64,000 nucleotides of DNA from Phoronis australis (taxonomy: Eukaryota > Phoronida > Phoronidae), in contig NMRA01000051.1 in the NCBI GenBank assembly GCA_002633005.1, forward strand, positions 1 to 64,000. The letters run 5' to 3'. Each line of letters starts with the position of its first letter. The stretch's first letter is position 1. The notes beneath the pieces are model-generated. The model did not search any database, had not been told where the DNA came from, and saw nothing but the letters and a program-made list of their open reading frames with translations. Both the position numbers and the translations under genes were made by a program. Positions 24,601 to 35,591 of this stretch are shown in pieces.

Positions 24601-27600
24601 AAATGGCCACTCGCAGGAACCATAGTTGTCATATCCAGCCGAAAATCAATTGGTACCAGTGCAACCTCATAATATACCTCTGTGTCAAGTTTCAATGTAA
24701 TCTACCCATAGGTTCTCTAGATATTATCCGGAAACGCTATTCTTCCCAAAACAGCATTCGGAAAGCCCCTCGTCAAGACCAAAATGGCTACTAGATGTTG
24801 AAGTGATTGAATCCACCCGAAATTTTAATCATGCTGGCGCATTGATATCACACACCTTTGTATCAAGTTTCAGTGAAATCGTTAATACGTTCTCTAGAAA
24901 TCATCTGGAAATGTTCTTCCACCAAAAATACAGAAAAAGCCACGCCCCCTCGACCCCAGGGTGTGGGGCACAATGAAAAGTGGCATGAATCATTCTAGTG
25001 ATGCTCTACACCCTTTTGCCAAATTTCATCGAAATCCGACTAGGGGTTCTTGACAACCTAACAACCAGATGCCCGGACAAAGTGACGGCAATATGTGACT
25101 ACATGTGTGTGTGTGTTTGTGTGTGTGTGTGTGCGTGTGTGTTTAATTCCATCACCCATACTGACCACGGCCAAAATTGAAAGTCATAAAATGCATGGCA
25201 CGTAAACATTATCAAGTTCTTAAACAACCAAATGTATGGCAATAGTATTATTTAGTTATTTAGTACAAACCCACTCACCAACTGCAAGTTACCAGTCCAG
25301 AAGGCTATTGCTAAAGATGGTATAACCATGAACAACGCATTGTAAAATAATAGTCCATATTTTCCAACATCCTGCAAAAGTCATAAAAACACTTTAATGT
25401 CTAAAAGCACATAACAACATGGAAACCAAGATTAGGTAACTATATTCATCTGCGACTGGTTAAGTTCATTTACCCATCTGACTGTAAGATTTTAACATTT
25501 GCTGAAAATTTTTGAATTGTTGTCAGCTCCTGCACTTCCTTTTTAACCATAATAATCCACACTTCTTGTAAAATACAACTAGTAAGTCCTATAAAATGAA
25601 GTAAAACACAATTCACACGGTCTTGAATCCCTCATTACTGCTTTGATTTCACCCACGACTGATGAAAAGAACATTGTAATATTCCTCATTTTCGGATGGT
25701 TGATCTTGAGTTGTACAAAATCTAATTACCTAAAAATTAAACCTCTTGGCAAAAGCAACAAATGACATAACACTAACACCCACCAATGGGACACAGGAAC
25801 TGATAAAGCTCCCATTACTATCACCTTAGAGTGATTTTCCTTCCAAAACTAAATGTCCCTTGTAGTCTCTGGTAAGTTCAGCAAACCACTCTTTGACAGG
25901 GGATTTAAGGTTATCTCAAACCTTATTTAGTGACCTTCATTCTAACTCATATATAAAAAAACGAAGCTATGTCAACTAGTAAAAGTGCATATTTTCTGAA
26001 AGAAAAAAGATCATATTTATGTGCTATTATTATTTACGTCAACACCTTTTTAAGTCAAAATTTCATTTTTAAGAAAGCTACATTCATAGCACTGTCAACT
26101 GAATTTGCAGTGCACAATTAACTAAATTATCACAAATTTTGTTAGTAAGGTCAGTTGGCAATGAATCGAGTAAAACTTGCTTAGGGGAGGAGTTTACCTC
26201 TTGACCTATTAAAAAAGGTCAACAGTACTAGTACACAACACATGCCGAAGCACGCGCCTGGGACACTGAAAACCAAGAACAACATGTAGAATAGAAGTTG
26301 AGTATCTTCAGTTAATTAGTGTGTGTGGGTACGAGATCGAAACAGCAATTACCAGTGAAACTGAGTTAATTTGGGTGAGGATTTATGTTTTTTTCACAAC
26401 TTGCTGTGTTTGTGATACGCCAAACACAATGTAGTGACTCAGTGCATTCCTCATAACGTTATCAAATAACAGTTGTATGTACACAGACATGCAACTTACT
26501 TAGCATCAAAAATACGTCATGCCTTCATTTTTTTGTGGCATCTTCCCATGCTATGTACACTTCGTTAACTCAATCTTAAGGCGACTCGGTGAATGAACAG
26601 ACTGCGAATGGTGGGAAGTACACAAGCCAACTGGGAGATTAGATTTGAGTGACACCTCTGTAACCTTTGACCTTGTATACGATGTAAACAAATTTCCACG
26701 CGAATGAAAGTGGTTCTGCTAAATCTTTTTTCTCACTACACGGTATATGTTTCATATTTGAAGTTACCCGAGAATGAAGATGAGGTATTTTGCTAGACAT
26801 ATGTGAAATATTGCAAAAACAGCCAATTTTGTGAATAAAGTTTGAGATAATCTTAAGGACAGGTGCAGATGATGACAATATTTGACTTCATTTCATGAGC
26901 ACAAACAGTTTCAATTTAATTTGTACTGTCCAAAACCGTTACCTTGGCATCTAGTTTCTGTTTAGTATAGACACCATTACCAGCTGTACAAACATCATTC
27001 AACAATATGAGAACATAGCCAGTCAGATCAAATGCCAGATCAGTACTGAAATGAACAAATCACTGGTTACATGACATTAGACAAAACTATCAAAGACAAA
27101 TGAAACTGAAATGTTCTCAGCACAAAATGCCAAAATAATGTTTTCTTTAATCTTAGCTCTAATCAAATCTTACAGTAAAACTCACATAAGTCAGACATGA
27201 ATAAGGTAGATTTTTGCTTATCTCCGACAAAGGTCTGCTGAACAGTTGTCCTAGTTCGTGTATTCGGCCTTCCAGAGAAGCCAGATTTTGCTTCAATGAG
27301 ATAAAATGTCTTGGTTCAGTTGCATCTGACTTAATCGAGTTACAGTAACAGTTCTGAACTCAATATAATTTGGATTTAACATGACGTCATCTGATGCAAA
27401 ATTCTTAGCAAATATCAGAAGGTGGCAAATGATGTAATTTAACAGCCCAAATACACAGTGACCTTCATCGGCTATGATGGTAGACAAGTTAGCTTTACAG
27501 GACATGTCTCCTGCTCTTAAGAGCTCATTTTTAGAAGTGGATGGAGGGAAGTAGTAAACAAAAACCATAACAATAATGCCGACATTATGACATTTCTGGG

Positions 27601-30600
27601 AATGTGCAAACAGTATCTGGTAATCTCTTCACTCTCGTACAAAAATAATTGCCAAACAGGAATACTTTCCATTTTCAAAGGTTGATTATGTTGGACAGAA
27701 ATGCTGTGATCAAACAGTAATTTATCAGAAAAACACTTTGTTACTGAACATTCAAAAGTTAGTGGCCGATTAATCAACCAGGCCTGCTGTTGTCACAGTG
27801 ATGCCCCTTTCTATCCAGAGAAATCATTCAAATCACCATGACAACAGCACATGGCTGGGTAAATAACACAGGTCATCAAGTGGTACCCAAGCAACAAAAC
27901 TGTGGGCTTTTTTGAATACCAGGCTTTTGAGTGCAGTATCAATAAGATAATACATTCTAGTGCTAGCTTGCATAGTAAATGTGACTGTAAACAGAGTCAC
28001 TGTCTCACCTGGCAGCAATAAGAGCACCAAGTATCATGGACATCACAGCAATCTTGACTTTTAGGGATGCAGTCTTCCTGTAATCAACCAATAGTAGTAC
28101 ATATTACGCAATCATTTTCTTTCTGTTACAATGGCAGATTGATGTCAAACCCAGTGCAATCACATATTGATTGACATTAGTTTTCAACTCTTCAATAATT
28201 GATCTAAAGTTCATAGTATAAGTCACTATGAAACTATCACATTGCATGTTATATGGTTGGCTTATGAGCCGGGTTTTGAAATCGCTCAGCATCATGAAAA
28301 TACTCAAGACATGTATGGTACAGATGTTTGTCCACAAACCAAGAACATTAAATGTGGCATCATTATCATGTGACGATAAGCTGTTGTATTCCAGCTAGTC
28401 ATCATACTTACCCTAATATAACCTGCTCAGCTATCATGGTCATTAGGATAGAGAACCGTCGTAGTACTGTGAACATAGGTAGACTGAAAGGAAAGACAGT
28501 ATGTAAAGTAGACATTACAAGGAAGTATAGACAACATTGTAACAAGTTATGAATGTGGTGAAATCAGGGTAATTAACCATGCAATGCGAATTTCAGCAAA
28601 AATGCAATCACTGGTGGACCTAGGAAGGGTGTTGCAAGAGGGTAGCCAACCACAATTTCGAAGCAAAAAGTCTATGTGAATCTTGAAAACAGAATGTTGG
28701 TCAGTTTCCGGTGAGGGAGGAGCTCGGCTATCTTGTTTCCTTGAACCTGCTACAATGATGAACTATCTTTTTACCTGACACTCTTTGTTCCACCCAGTCC
28801 AAAAACTAGATTTCCTATGTAAAACAGCGGCAATGGCCATACCTGGAAAACATTGGTAGCACTTAATAATAATAATGAATGTATCGAACATTGAAAAGAC
28901 ATGACATTGACAAATGGTTGATAACAATAATAATAATAACAACATTAATAACAATAATAATACATAAATAAATAAAATTACTACAATGCATTGAGGAATG
29001 CTTCATTAAAAAAGTTTCACGTTGTAAGGGATTTAAATGCACTTAGTTATAGATGATCTTATTTTGCATGGTACGGAATTCCACAAAGATACCAAGGCTA
29101 AATAGAAAGCATACTAGCCATACATTGCATTCATCCATGATGAAGACAATGAAAAAATATCTGTAATGCAGTCATAATTTTGAAGAAAAAAATTGAATGT
29201 GTGATGAAATTTTACCTGGAAGCTATGGTAAAATGACTCAGAGTCATAATTGTTGGAACGATTATGGAATTAGGTATTTACAAACACTGAAATATTAGAC
29301 AGAAATACCAAAATGTTATGAATACACACAAAAATATTTATAATGCGAAATAAATCTCTTACCTTCTTGATAACATCAACAGACAGATCAGGAAAATTAA
29401 CAATTCCACACTTCTTTCCTAAATACAAAACTGTAATGGCTGCTAGTATCTGGCCTAGTCCAAGAAATTGATATGAAGGAAACCTACAAAAGAAAAATGA
29501 ATACAATAACAATTTTTTATCATTTCAGTTTCACTTGAAAAATATTACTCTGTGGTGTAGTGGTTAAGGTGCTGGATTCAAATATATCTGTAGTTTTTTC
29601 AGGAATCGTGGGTTCAAATCCATCCTCGGACAATAAAAAAATTACACCATGTTGAGTGTACCACATCCGTGCTTGTTCTTCTAAGAACGCAGGAACATCT
29701 GACAATGGCCGGAGAATAGACCGACCGAAACGTCGTGACAATGTAAATAGACAAGAGGTCGGTGTAAACAGACCAAGAGATTTTAATAATAGTTGTAAAA
29801 CAACTATTACAAGAAAAAATCATTATAATTTAGTGTAAATGCATCAATTTTACAGTTATCTACAAAACAAAAGTTGACAAGGTACAAAACACTGACTTTC
29901 TATTACTGTTAACTTCTTTAGACAGACGACAACGAAATTTTACTTGAAAAGTCAAAACTTGTACACACATCCAGTGTGGACAAAACCACAAAACCTCTTC
30001 ATCTTTAAGTGCATACTTCCTCCCGTTTCAATATCTCCCTTATTTAGTAGGAATGTTGTTAAACTGGGGTACATGTCTTGACTAAATGAGGTATTTGAGA
30101 TATTTGCATATGCATATGCATGTACATGGATTTTTTATAACATAGGAGAGTGCAAATAACAGTTGTCTTGTATTTGGTGATCAACTTGAATATTTTCAGA
30201 TTGACTGTTGAATCAAAAGTTTTCAACAACAAACAAAATGTGGAACTCTAATGGCACGAGATACCAATCTAAGGTACCTGATGGATATTTCGCCATTGTG
30301 GGTAAATAGAGCAAGATTCAAGTGTCTGAGGTCAGATCTCATTATTACGGTGGCCCAAAGATGACATCGCGTGTTTTTTTTTAATTGTCTTGGGTTCTTG
30401 AGATTCGGACTTAATTATCTCGGGATCTCAAGATCCAGGGATAATTTGATTCTCGTTCAACAATGTCATACAAACAGCAACAATATCATGTTTGTTGCTT
30501 CACTTACTTAAGCCTGGACTCCTTAACATGAGCCTTAACTGTGTTAAAATGATGGTATAGTTATGGTTCTTTAGCAATAACAATAGAATTTCCAAGTGCT

Positions 30601-32819
30601 TGCATCACAGATTATGGTAATCTTCAATCAAGTCATCCATTATTGAGTATCTTGTGAAAGGTAATTAAATGTTACAGGAATTGCGCAAATAATTTTCGAT
30701 GTAACCTTTTTAACCTGGGTGAAAATGTTTTCCATTATGTTGGCACTTCCTTTGACTTCTTTATCAAGTTTGTTCTGTTTACAGGGCTCGACGCTATGAA
30801 AATCGCCAGGTCGCATTTTGCAACCAAGCCGAAATCCTAGGTCGCATTTTCAAAATCCAGTTCCCATTCATTAATTCCAGGTCGAAAAAATTTTCCACCA
30901 TTTTTCCATACCAAAATTCGCTTTTAGGTCATCAGAAAATGCTTAGATTATGCTCTTGCGACGTTAAATACTCCCAAAATTCATGTCGCAGAATTAAATT
31001 CTTACATGCACATCATGCATGCACGGCGTTACCGTTCTTCACTACCGCCATCCAGTGAAAGACCATGAAGTGCAAGGCAGTTGCCCACGTGAAAGTTAAA
31101 TCAGAGCTCTCTAACCGACACATGCATTCAATTAGCTAAAAGGAGAAAATACTCGTTGAAAAAGTATCCACTTTTCTAGAATTGACTTGCTATATGACTG
31201 TCATCAAAGTGGTTAAAGATACAAAGATTGATAACTCTGAGTGCAAATTCCTTCCATTAGTTCGCAGGCCAAACTTTGCAACTTGATTTGAAAAAAATTG
31301 ATTTGAAAAAACATCCTGTTGGAAGAAATCTGTAAAATGTTGCCCTACTCGCTGAATGGCGTATTGATGCGCGGAAACAATTTACTGCAAATTTCACAAC
31401 AAAACATGTGGGTCTTATGCTGTTTATGTATTCATCAATTAGTTTTCCATGAAAAGAAAAGCCTGGACATGATTTCCGACTCGATGTGGGTTTCCATTGT
31501 TCAGCCGAAAGTAAAGGCATGTCCGTCATTTGGCAATTAATTCAGTAGTCATTTTCATGTTTGCTGTCTTTCGCGATAAAAAAACGAGACACACTTTTCC
31601 AAGTCACAATCATCTGCCGGGACCACTTTGCAGCGCTAACAGTGGAACCGACCAGTGCTGCATGCATGCAGTAAGATAAGATATCAGGCATATTGCCAAG
31701 GGTGTAGCCATAATTTGATATTAAGGACACCTTACATGAAAAAAAAATGTTTTTCCACCACTAAGCTTGGTAAGTTCGTCGTTTAAGACTCAGTGGAAAC
31801 TGCTGCTTTCTGACGTTTTATCACGTATTATTCCGAGGTCTGAAACTATTTTCGACACATCCGGAAATTCGCTAAAAAGCCGAAAATATTGGTCGATGAA
31901 ATGCGTCAAAGACCAATTCTGTATTCCCTTGTTGACGCGACATGTCTACAAGTCATCAGGAGGGCTGTTCTCGGTTAGTGTTCTTTTGAACTTGATTTGG
32001 CAACAACCAAATAACGGTCAGGAATCACACGAGTTGCTTTACATTTCCATCTGTCGCGAAGTTTAAAAACTCAGCTCACATACGTTGGAAATTCCAGGTC
32101 GCATTTTGCGACTTAATAAAAGATGGCCAAAATCTCAGCTCGAAATTTCAGGTCGCAATGAGACCTGCAGCTCGTTATGTCGAGCATGGTTTATATACAG
32201 CGACACTCAGAGGAAGATTAACTTGGGATCTTGAGAAAATTAAGTCGGGATTTCAAGAGTCTGAGATAATTAAGTCAGGAGCTCGACATCCTGAGATAAT
32301 GAAGTAGGAATCTCACGATCCTGAGATAATTGAAAAAGAAACGCGCGATGTAATTTTTGGTTGGGCCGCGGAAACGGTAGATTGTGTCATTCAAATTCAA
32401 TAGGAAAATGGTAGAATTTGTCTCAAACATTCCAGCATATAAATTCGCATAACTTTTGAGCCACTTAACACCCTAGAATCTTAATTCATATGTCCGACTA
32501 TCACTGTCTAGTTATGGGACACGTATCACATTTGGACATATGCCACATATGGCCATGTGCAGTGATATATCATATCAGTGCCAGTGGTCAGTCACTCAGT
32601 GATATGCCTTTCACTGAGATAGACCTGTGAACCAACAACCCCAAGGCACTGATAACTAAAACGAATCAATATGGTGAAACAAATGTATCAACAACTAAAC
32701 TTTCATACTCACTTGTAACTTGTCAACACAATTTTGTTTACAATGATAATAAGAAAGGAAGAAATTGCGTAAAACAAAGCTGCTCCAATTTTCTTGAACC
32801 TGGAGTCCCCCTCCGCCAT
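21678..32819 (-). CDS. SLC35D: Nucleotide-sugar transporter of the SLC35D type
   Basis: Drug/metabolite-superfamily antiporter. Vertebrate SLC35D1/D2 carry UDP-glucuronate, UDP-GalNAc or UDP-GlcNAc into the ER or Golgi lumen for glycan synthesis. Ten exons in order: 32713-32819, 29363-29483, 28775-28842, 28412-28483, 28009-28077, 26943-27045, 25279-25371, 23598-23744, 22231-22313, 21678-21807. They sum to 993 nt, giving 330 residues and a stop, with all phases agreeing, so the model is probably complete. Recognisable blocks: [20 protein letters not shown] (TM1), [52 protein letters not shown] with [39 protein letters not shown] and [17 protein letters not shown]. Whether it is D1 or D2 cannot be decided by eye. 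Introns hold the minisatellite, array 2, a SINE and a TIR element listed separately; the rest of the introns (for example 26176-26942 and 27046-28008) show nothing notable. Confidence 0.95.
22820..22872 (+). repeat. Short tandem repeat, 17-bp unit
   Basis: Three near-identical copies of GCATGTTGACCTTGATG in an SLC35D intron. Confidence 0.9.
23084..23333 (+). repeat. Minisatellite, 18-bp unit
   Basis: About twelve copies of TAGTCTCTAACTACTGTG, nearly perfect, with degenerate units at the right end. Because 18 is a multiple of 3, it produces a spurious open frame repeating VVSNYC. Lies in an SLC35D intron. There are no unique spacers, so it is not a CRISPR array. Confidence 0.95.
24110..25090 (+). 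repeat. Degenerate ~150-bp tandem array with CTCF-like core motifs (array 2)
   Basis: About six diverged monomers. A motif near CCACTAGGAGGT or CCACAAGGAGGC recurs at about 24168, 24298, 24475, 24604 and 24785, followed by GTNGAATCCGCC-GAAAATNAAT, CTCTGTGTCAAGTTTCAATGAA and a GGTTCTCTA-ATATCATCTGGAAA block. The monomer aligns with the reverse complement of array 1 at 8400-9890. A last monomer near 25017 runs into a GT microsatellite. Lies in the SLC35D intron between exons at 23744 and 25279. Confidence 0.75.
25103..25142 (+). repeat. (GT)n microsatellite
   Basis: About 40 bp of GT dinucleotides with two interruptions, directly after the last monomer of array 2. Confidence 0.9.
25899..26175 (-). 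repeat. Dispersed repeat, family A, copy 2 (uninterrupted)
   Basis: Reverse complement matches the three separated pieces of 15735-16712 in order, but without the two insertions found there. It therefore acts as a paralogous empty site. Lies in the SLC35D intron between exons at 25371 and 26943. Confidence 0.75.
29537..29830 (+). mobile_element. tRNA-derived SINE
   Basis: An A box (TGGTGTAGTGGTTAAGGTGC) is followed 45-50 bp later by a B box (GTGGGTTCAAATCC), as in a RNA polymerase III promoter from a tRNA-like head. A body follows with the motif GACCGACCGAAACGTCGTGA, then an A-rich tail with a short inverted pair (ATAGTTGTAAAACAACTAT) near 29790. Sits in intron 1 of SLC35D on the strand opposite to the gene. 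Confidence 0.75.
30350..32371. mobile_element. ~2-kb DNA transposon or foldback element with terminal inverted repeats
   Basis: Left end: GGCCCAAAGATGACATCGCG, a T run, then sub-repeats of TTAATTATCTCGGGATCT type. The reverse complement of the right end (32371 inward) reads GGCCCAACCAAAAATTACATCGCGCG, a T-rich run and the same sub-repeats (ATCCTGAGATAATTAAGTCAGGA-like, about 27 bp, four units). Inside are paired GGTCGCATTTTGC motifs near 30810-30850 and 32095-32115, adjacent to GCTCGAC motifs near 30784 and 32176. The interior has only short decayed frames; one on the minus strand near 31380-31420 has a CxxC pair (CCEICSKLF). No transposase recognised and no clear target duplication. Lies in SLC35D intron 1. 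Confidence 0.65.
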
Positions 32820-32898
32820 CTTGAAATAAATATAGAAACCACGTGATCAAGTGGGATTTCCTCTACTCCGTGCTGGGGGAAGCTGCACGGTGACCGCC
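32820..32898. promoter_or_regulatory. Compact head-to-head promoter of SLC35D and a possible plus-strand gene
   Basis: Only 79 bp separate the SLC35D ATG (minus, 32819) from a plus-strand ATG at 32899 in a strong Kozak context. A CACGTG E-box lies at about 32841. The segment is richer in G+C than its surroundings and has no TATA box. Assignment as a shared promoter is inference. Confidence 0.4.
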
Positions 32899-32991
32899 AT
32901 GGAGTACATCATTAGAACAAAGTGCGTGAGGAATCACTTTCATTTTTGGCGAGGGTTTCTCAAGCTGCATACCGGGGTTTTTCGTGGATAA
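32899..32991 (+). CDS. Possible first exon of an unidentified divergent gene
   Basis: The ATG sits in CCGCCATGG and reads MEYIIRTKC before a possible GT donor (TGC|GTGAGG); unspliced, the frame runs 30 residues to a stop. I do not recognise the peptide and found no second exon. The evidence is the start context and its position beside the SLC35D promoter. Confidence 0.25.
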   Translation: MEYIIRTKCVRNHFHFWRGFLKLHTGVFRG

Positions 32992-35379
32992 GCCCATGGG
33001 CGTGTATTCGGAAAATGGAACAATTTAGGCGTTTTAGTAACACCAAACACACCCCCGAGCGTTTATTCGCAAAAGAGAGCTGTAAGTGGAGAATTATAGT
33101 TTTGGCTAAGTAACTGCCAGCTGTGTTTTTAAATTTCATGTTAATAAATAGTTCGCCAACATTTTGTTCGTTTTTATAAATGATAAATGCTCCACAAAAC
33201 TGAAATGTGACTAAAAGTTGACGATGATTGGGGTTTTGATAAACGCCCACTACTTGACACCAAGGGCATTTCATTGTGTGGGCTTATCTATGGAAAATCC
33301 CGGTACCCATCAAATGCAAGATCAGTGGAAAGCAAATATTTCATTAACGACGTCTAACAATATTCGCAGCGCTCACGGAAAGCGCTTATCTTATTGCCAG
33401 AACGGAAGGCTTTTTTAGTTAGTTAGTTAGTTATTGATTTCAGAGTGCTAGTTTTACGTATTGACAATCCCAAACACAGATTTCTGCTTTAAACTCCTAA
33501 GCTATCCCAGGATTGAAGCAATATCCAAAGAACACCAATTAATACTGAAAATTTCTTTGGGGGTGCCTAAACTCAGTACACGTCGCTGGAGAGCTAGTTT
33601 TTCTTACCTACCGGAGGTTCTGTGGAACAATTAACAGTATTGTCGAGCATGGCTCTCATAGCTGGGGGCTGCACTGACAACAAAATAATGTTCCCCCAGC
33701 AGCGACGCACAAAACAGAATTGCGCCAACAGGTGTCAATTTAGAAGCATGGGGCGAAACAATGACGTTGAGGCAAGCTGGACACTTTTGGCTTGTCCCCT
33801 CTACAAAAGTCAAGTTTGCAATGCATATTTTGAGAAAAAATTTTAGACTTAAACCAACTGCTATAACCTCATAAAGTTATTCCAAAGCTGAAATCACATA
33901 ATATAGATCATGAATAAAATATGCGTGGGAAATTGATATTTTGAAATGGGCAGAACTCCAACTATTTTGGCAATTTTATAAGAAATTTCACTGACATAAT
34001 ATTTCAAGTGAGTAATTTGTCCAGAAAAATATCTAGGAATTTAAATACTTTGTCACGTTTTTCCCCGTGTGAGGGTGAGCGCAGGTTGTTACAGACCGTT
34101 GCTAACAGCTGTCGGTGTGACGATAGACTGAAGACTGGTCGTATCCCGAGCATACTACTCAAACAAAATGTCCGACATAATGTCTGTTCTGTGTTCCAGC
34201 GAAGCCTGGACATGTGACTGAACTTCTGAGACACTTTCAGCAACTGTAACACTCGCTGATTCAACAACCTGCTGTCTCTATAACTGACTCTCTATTGACT
34301 ATCGCTGTAACTGCTGATTCTCTTCAATGCAACTCAACTGTAACTCTTTTGTAACTAACTAGTTTTCAACTTTTAACTAACTGTCACAAACCTTGTTCCT
34401 GGGTATTTATAGCCTCATGTAATGTTCTAGAACTTTTCATCAGTTCAAGCACATTCTAGAACTTTCCTGAATCTATCCAGTCATTATACTATCATATATC
34501 AGGCTCTAGAATGTTCTGGATTACATTAATCACTTAGTAGATGCTAGAATCTTTTAGAATGCTCCACACTATTCTTTGGTAAACAAATTACATCATCATT
34601 GTCCTGACCTTAGGGGTCATGCCAATCAATAACTATCTACCAGAACACAAATAGAACAACAGAACAAAACAATAAAATTAACAACAGTATTAGTCCACTC
34701 AGTCCTGGCATACTTTTACTTGGGAGAAAGTTGTACGATTAATTATAATTTTAGGTATTCGTTGTTTATCTAATTATTATCTTTTTTGAAGAAAAATAGC
34801 ACTAAACCGTCAAAACCAAAAGACTTCTTGGGATGAAGCTCTGATATTATTTTGTTAAGCTACTGATACTATGAGGAATCATTAGTTTTATTACTAAGAA
34901 AATCTGGCATCAACTTTTGTAGGAATAAGAGATTCTAGTCATATACAAGTATCAGTAAAGTATTTATTGAAGCATTAAGCAATTTCAATTTTGCTTGTTA
35001 TATAAAGAGTCTTTTGTTTTGATGTACTGTGTAAAAGCATAAGGCCGAGGGCCATTGGTGAGAGATTTAATTGTTTTCCAAGTTTTACAGATCCGATGTC
35101 ATTTGTGTTTTGGCTACATATGGATTTCACATTTGCAATGACAGACTGAAGCATTTTATTGTATTGCTTTAATTTACTGAATAAATGCTGTGAAAGATAG
35201 GTCGCAAGGATGAGGTGCAATGTTTCTGGCAGAGCTTATCTCTCGGTTTAATAGAAACGAGTATACTATGGGTAATCCATTCGTTACGTTTGTGTTTATA
35301 TTTATTGGATTTCGTAGTAACATGAGTTTATCGAGTAAGTCCAGTCGGTATTGAGCGAGTCGGTAATTGTGACAGATAC
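32992..35379. other. Intergenic region upstream of SLC35D
   Basis: Holds a (TTAG)n stretch near 33416-33433, the heat-shock-type promoter described separately, and its presumed transcribed region to the left of 34375. No convincing coding sequence. The minus-strand frame after the TATA box opens with MSRLRWNTEQ (from about 34216) but has no recognisable domain. A palindromic TGACC-TTAG-GGGTCA lies near 34604-34620. Confidence 0.45.
34375..34565 (-). promoter_or_regulatory. Heat-shock-type promoter (TATA box plus four HSEs)
   Basis: On the minus strand TATAAATA (34411-34404) would start transcription near 34375. Upstream are four heat-shock-element arrays with correct 5-bp spacing of GAA/TTC modules. 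34454-34471 is TTCTAGAACTTTCCTGAA, four perfect modules. 34425-34437, 34504-34519 and 34546-34564 each have two or three perfect modules plus near matches. This arrangement is that of hsp70-type genes bound by HSF trimers. No chaperone open frame follows. It could be the promoter of a heat-responsive mobile element, the remnant of a lost hsp gene, or a distal promoter for SLC35D, whose first exon is 1.6 kb downstream on the same strand. Confidence 0.7.
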
Positions 35380-35591
35380 AATGTTGAAGCTGGAAATTTA
35401 ACTTCTATCATTATTATTGAGTAAGTAATATGAAATCAATTGATTCCATTTCATGTGCAATTTATAACCTTCGTGTTATTTTGTTCAGTAGCTGAAAACT
35501 AGAGAAAAAAATCCTCAACTACACACTCTTGATATTTGTAAGTTCAGAAAATATTGTGAAAGGCGATACGTCATAGTAGGAGTAATAACAA
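35380..35591 (-). repeat. 212-bp direct repeat at the 3' side of the LINE
   Basis: Identical by eye over all 212 bp to 39152-39363, with unrelated sequence beyond both ends. The repeat borders are exactly those of the inserted LINE, so it looks like a target-site duplication of unusual length. Confidence 0.9.

Noticed and set aside
30780-32180. Long terminal repeats of a retroelement inferred from the paired GGTCGCATTTTGC motifs
   Set aside because: The motifs are short, lie inside the inverted-repeat element, and no gag, pol or primer-binding site is seen.
34425-34565. Simple AT-rich palindromic repeat instead of heat-shock elements
   Set aside because: The GAA/TTC modules keep 5-bp spacing over several units in four places and sit at the right distance from a TATA box, which a generic repeat would not explain.
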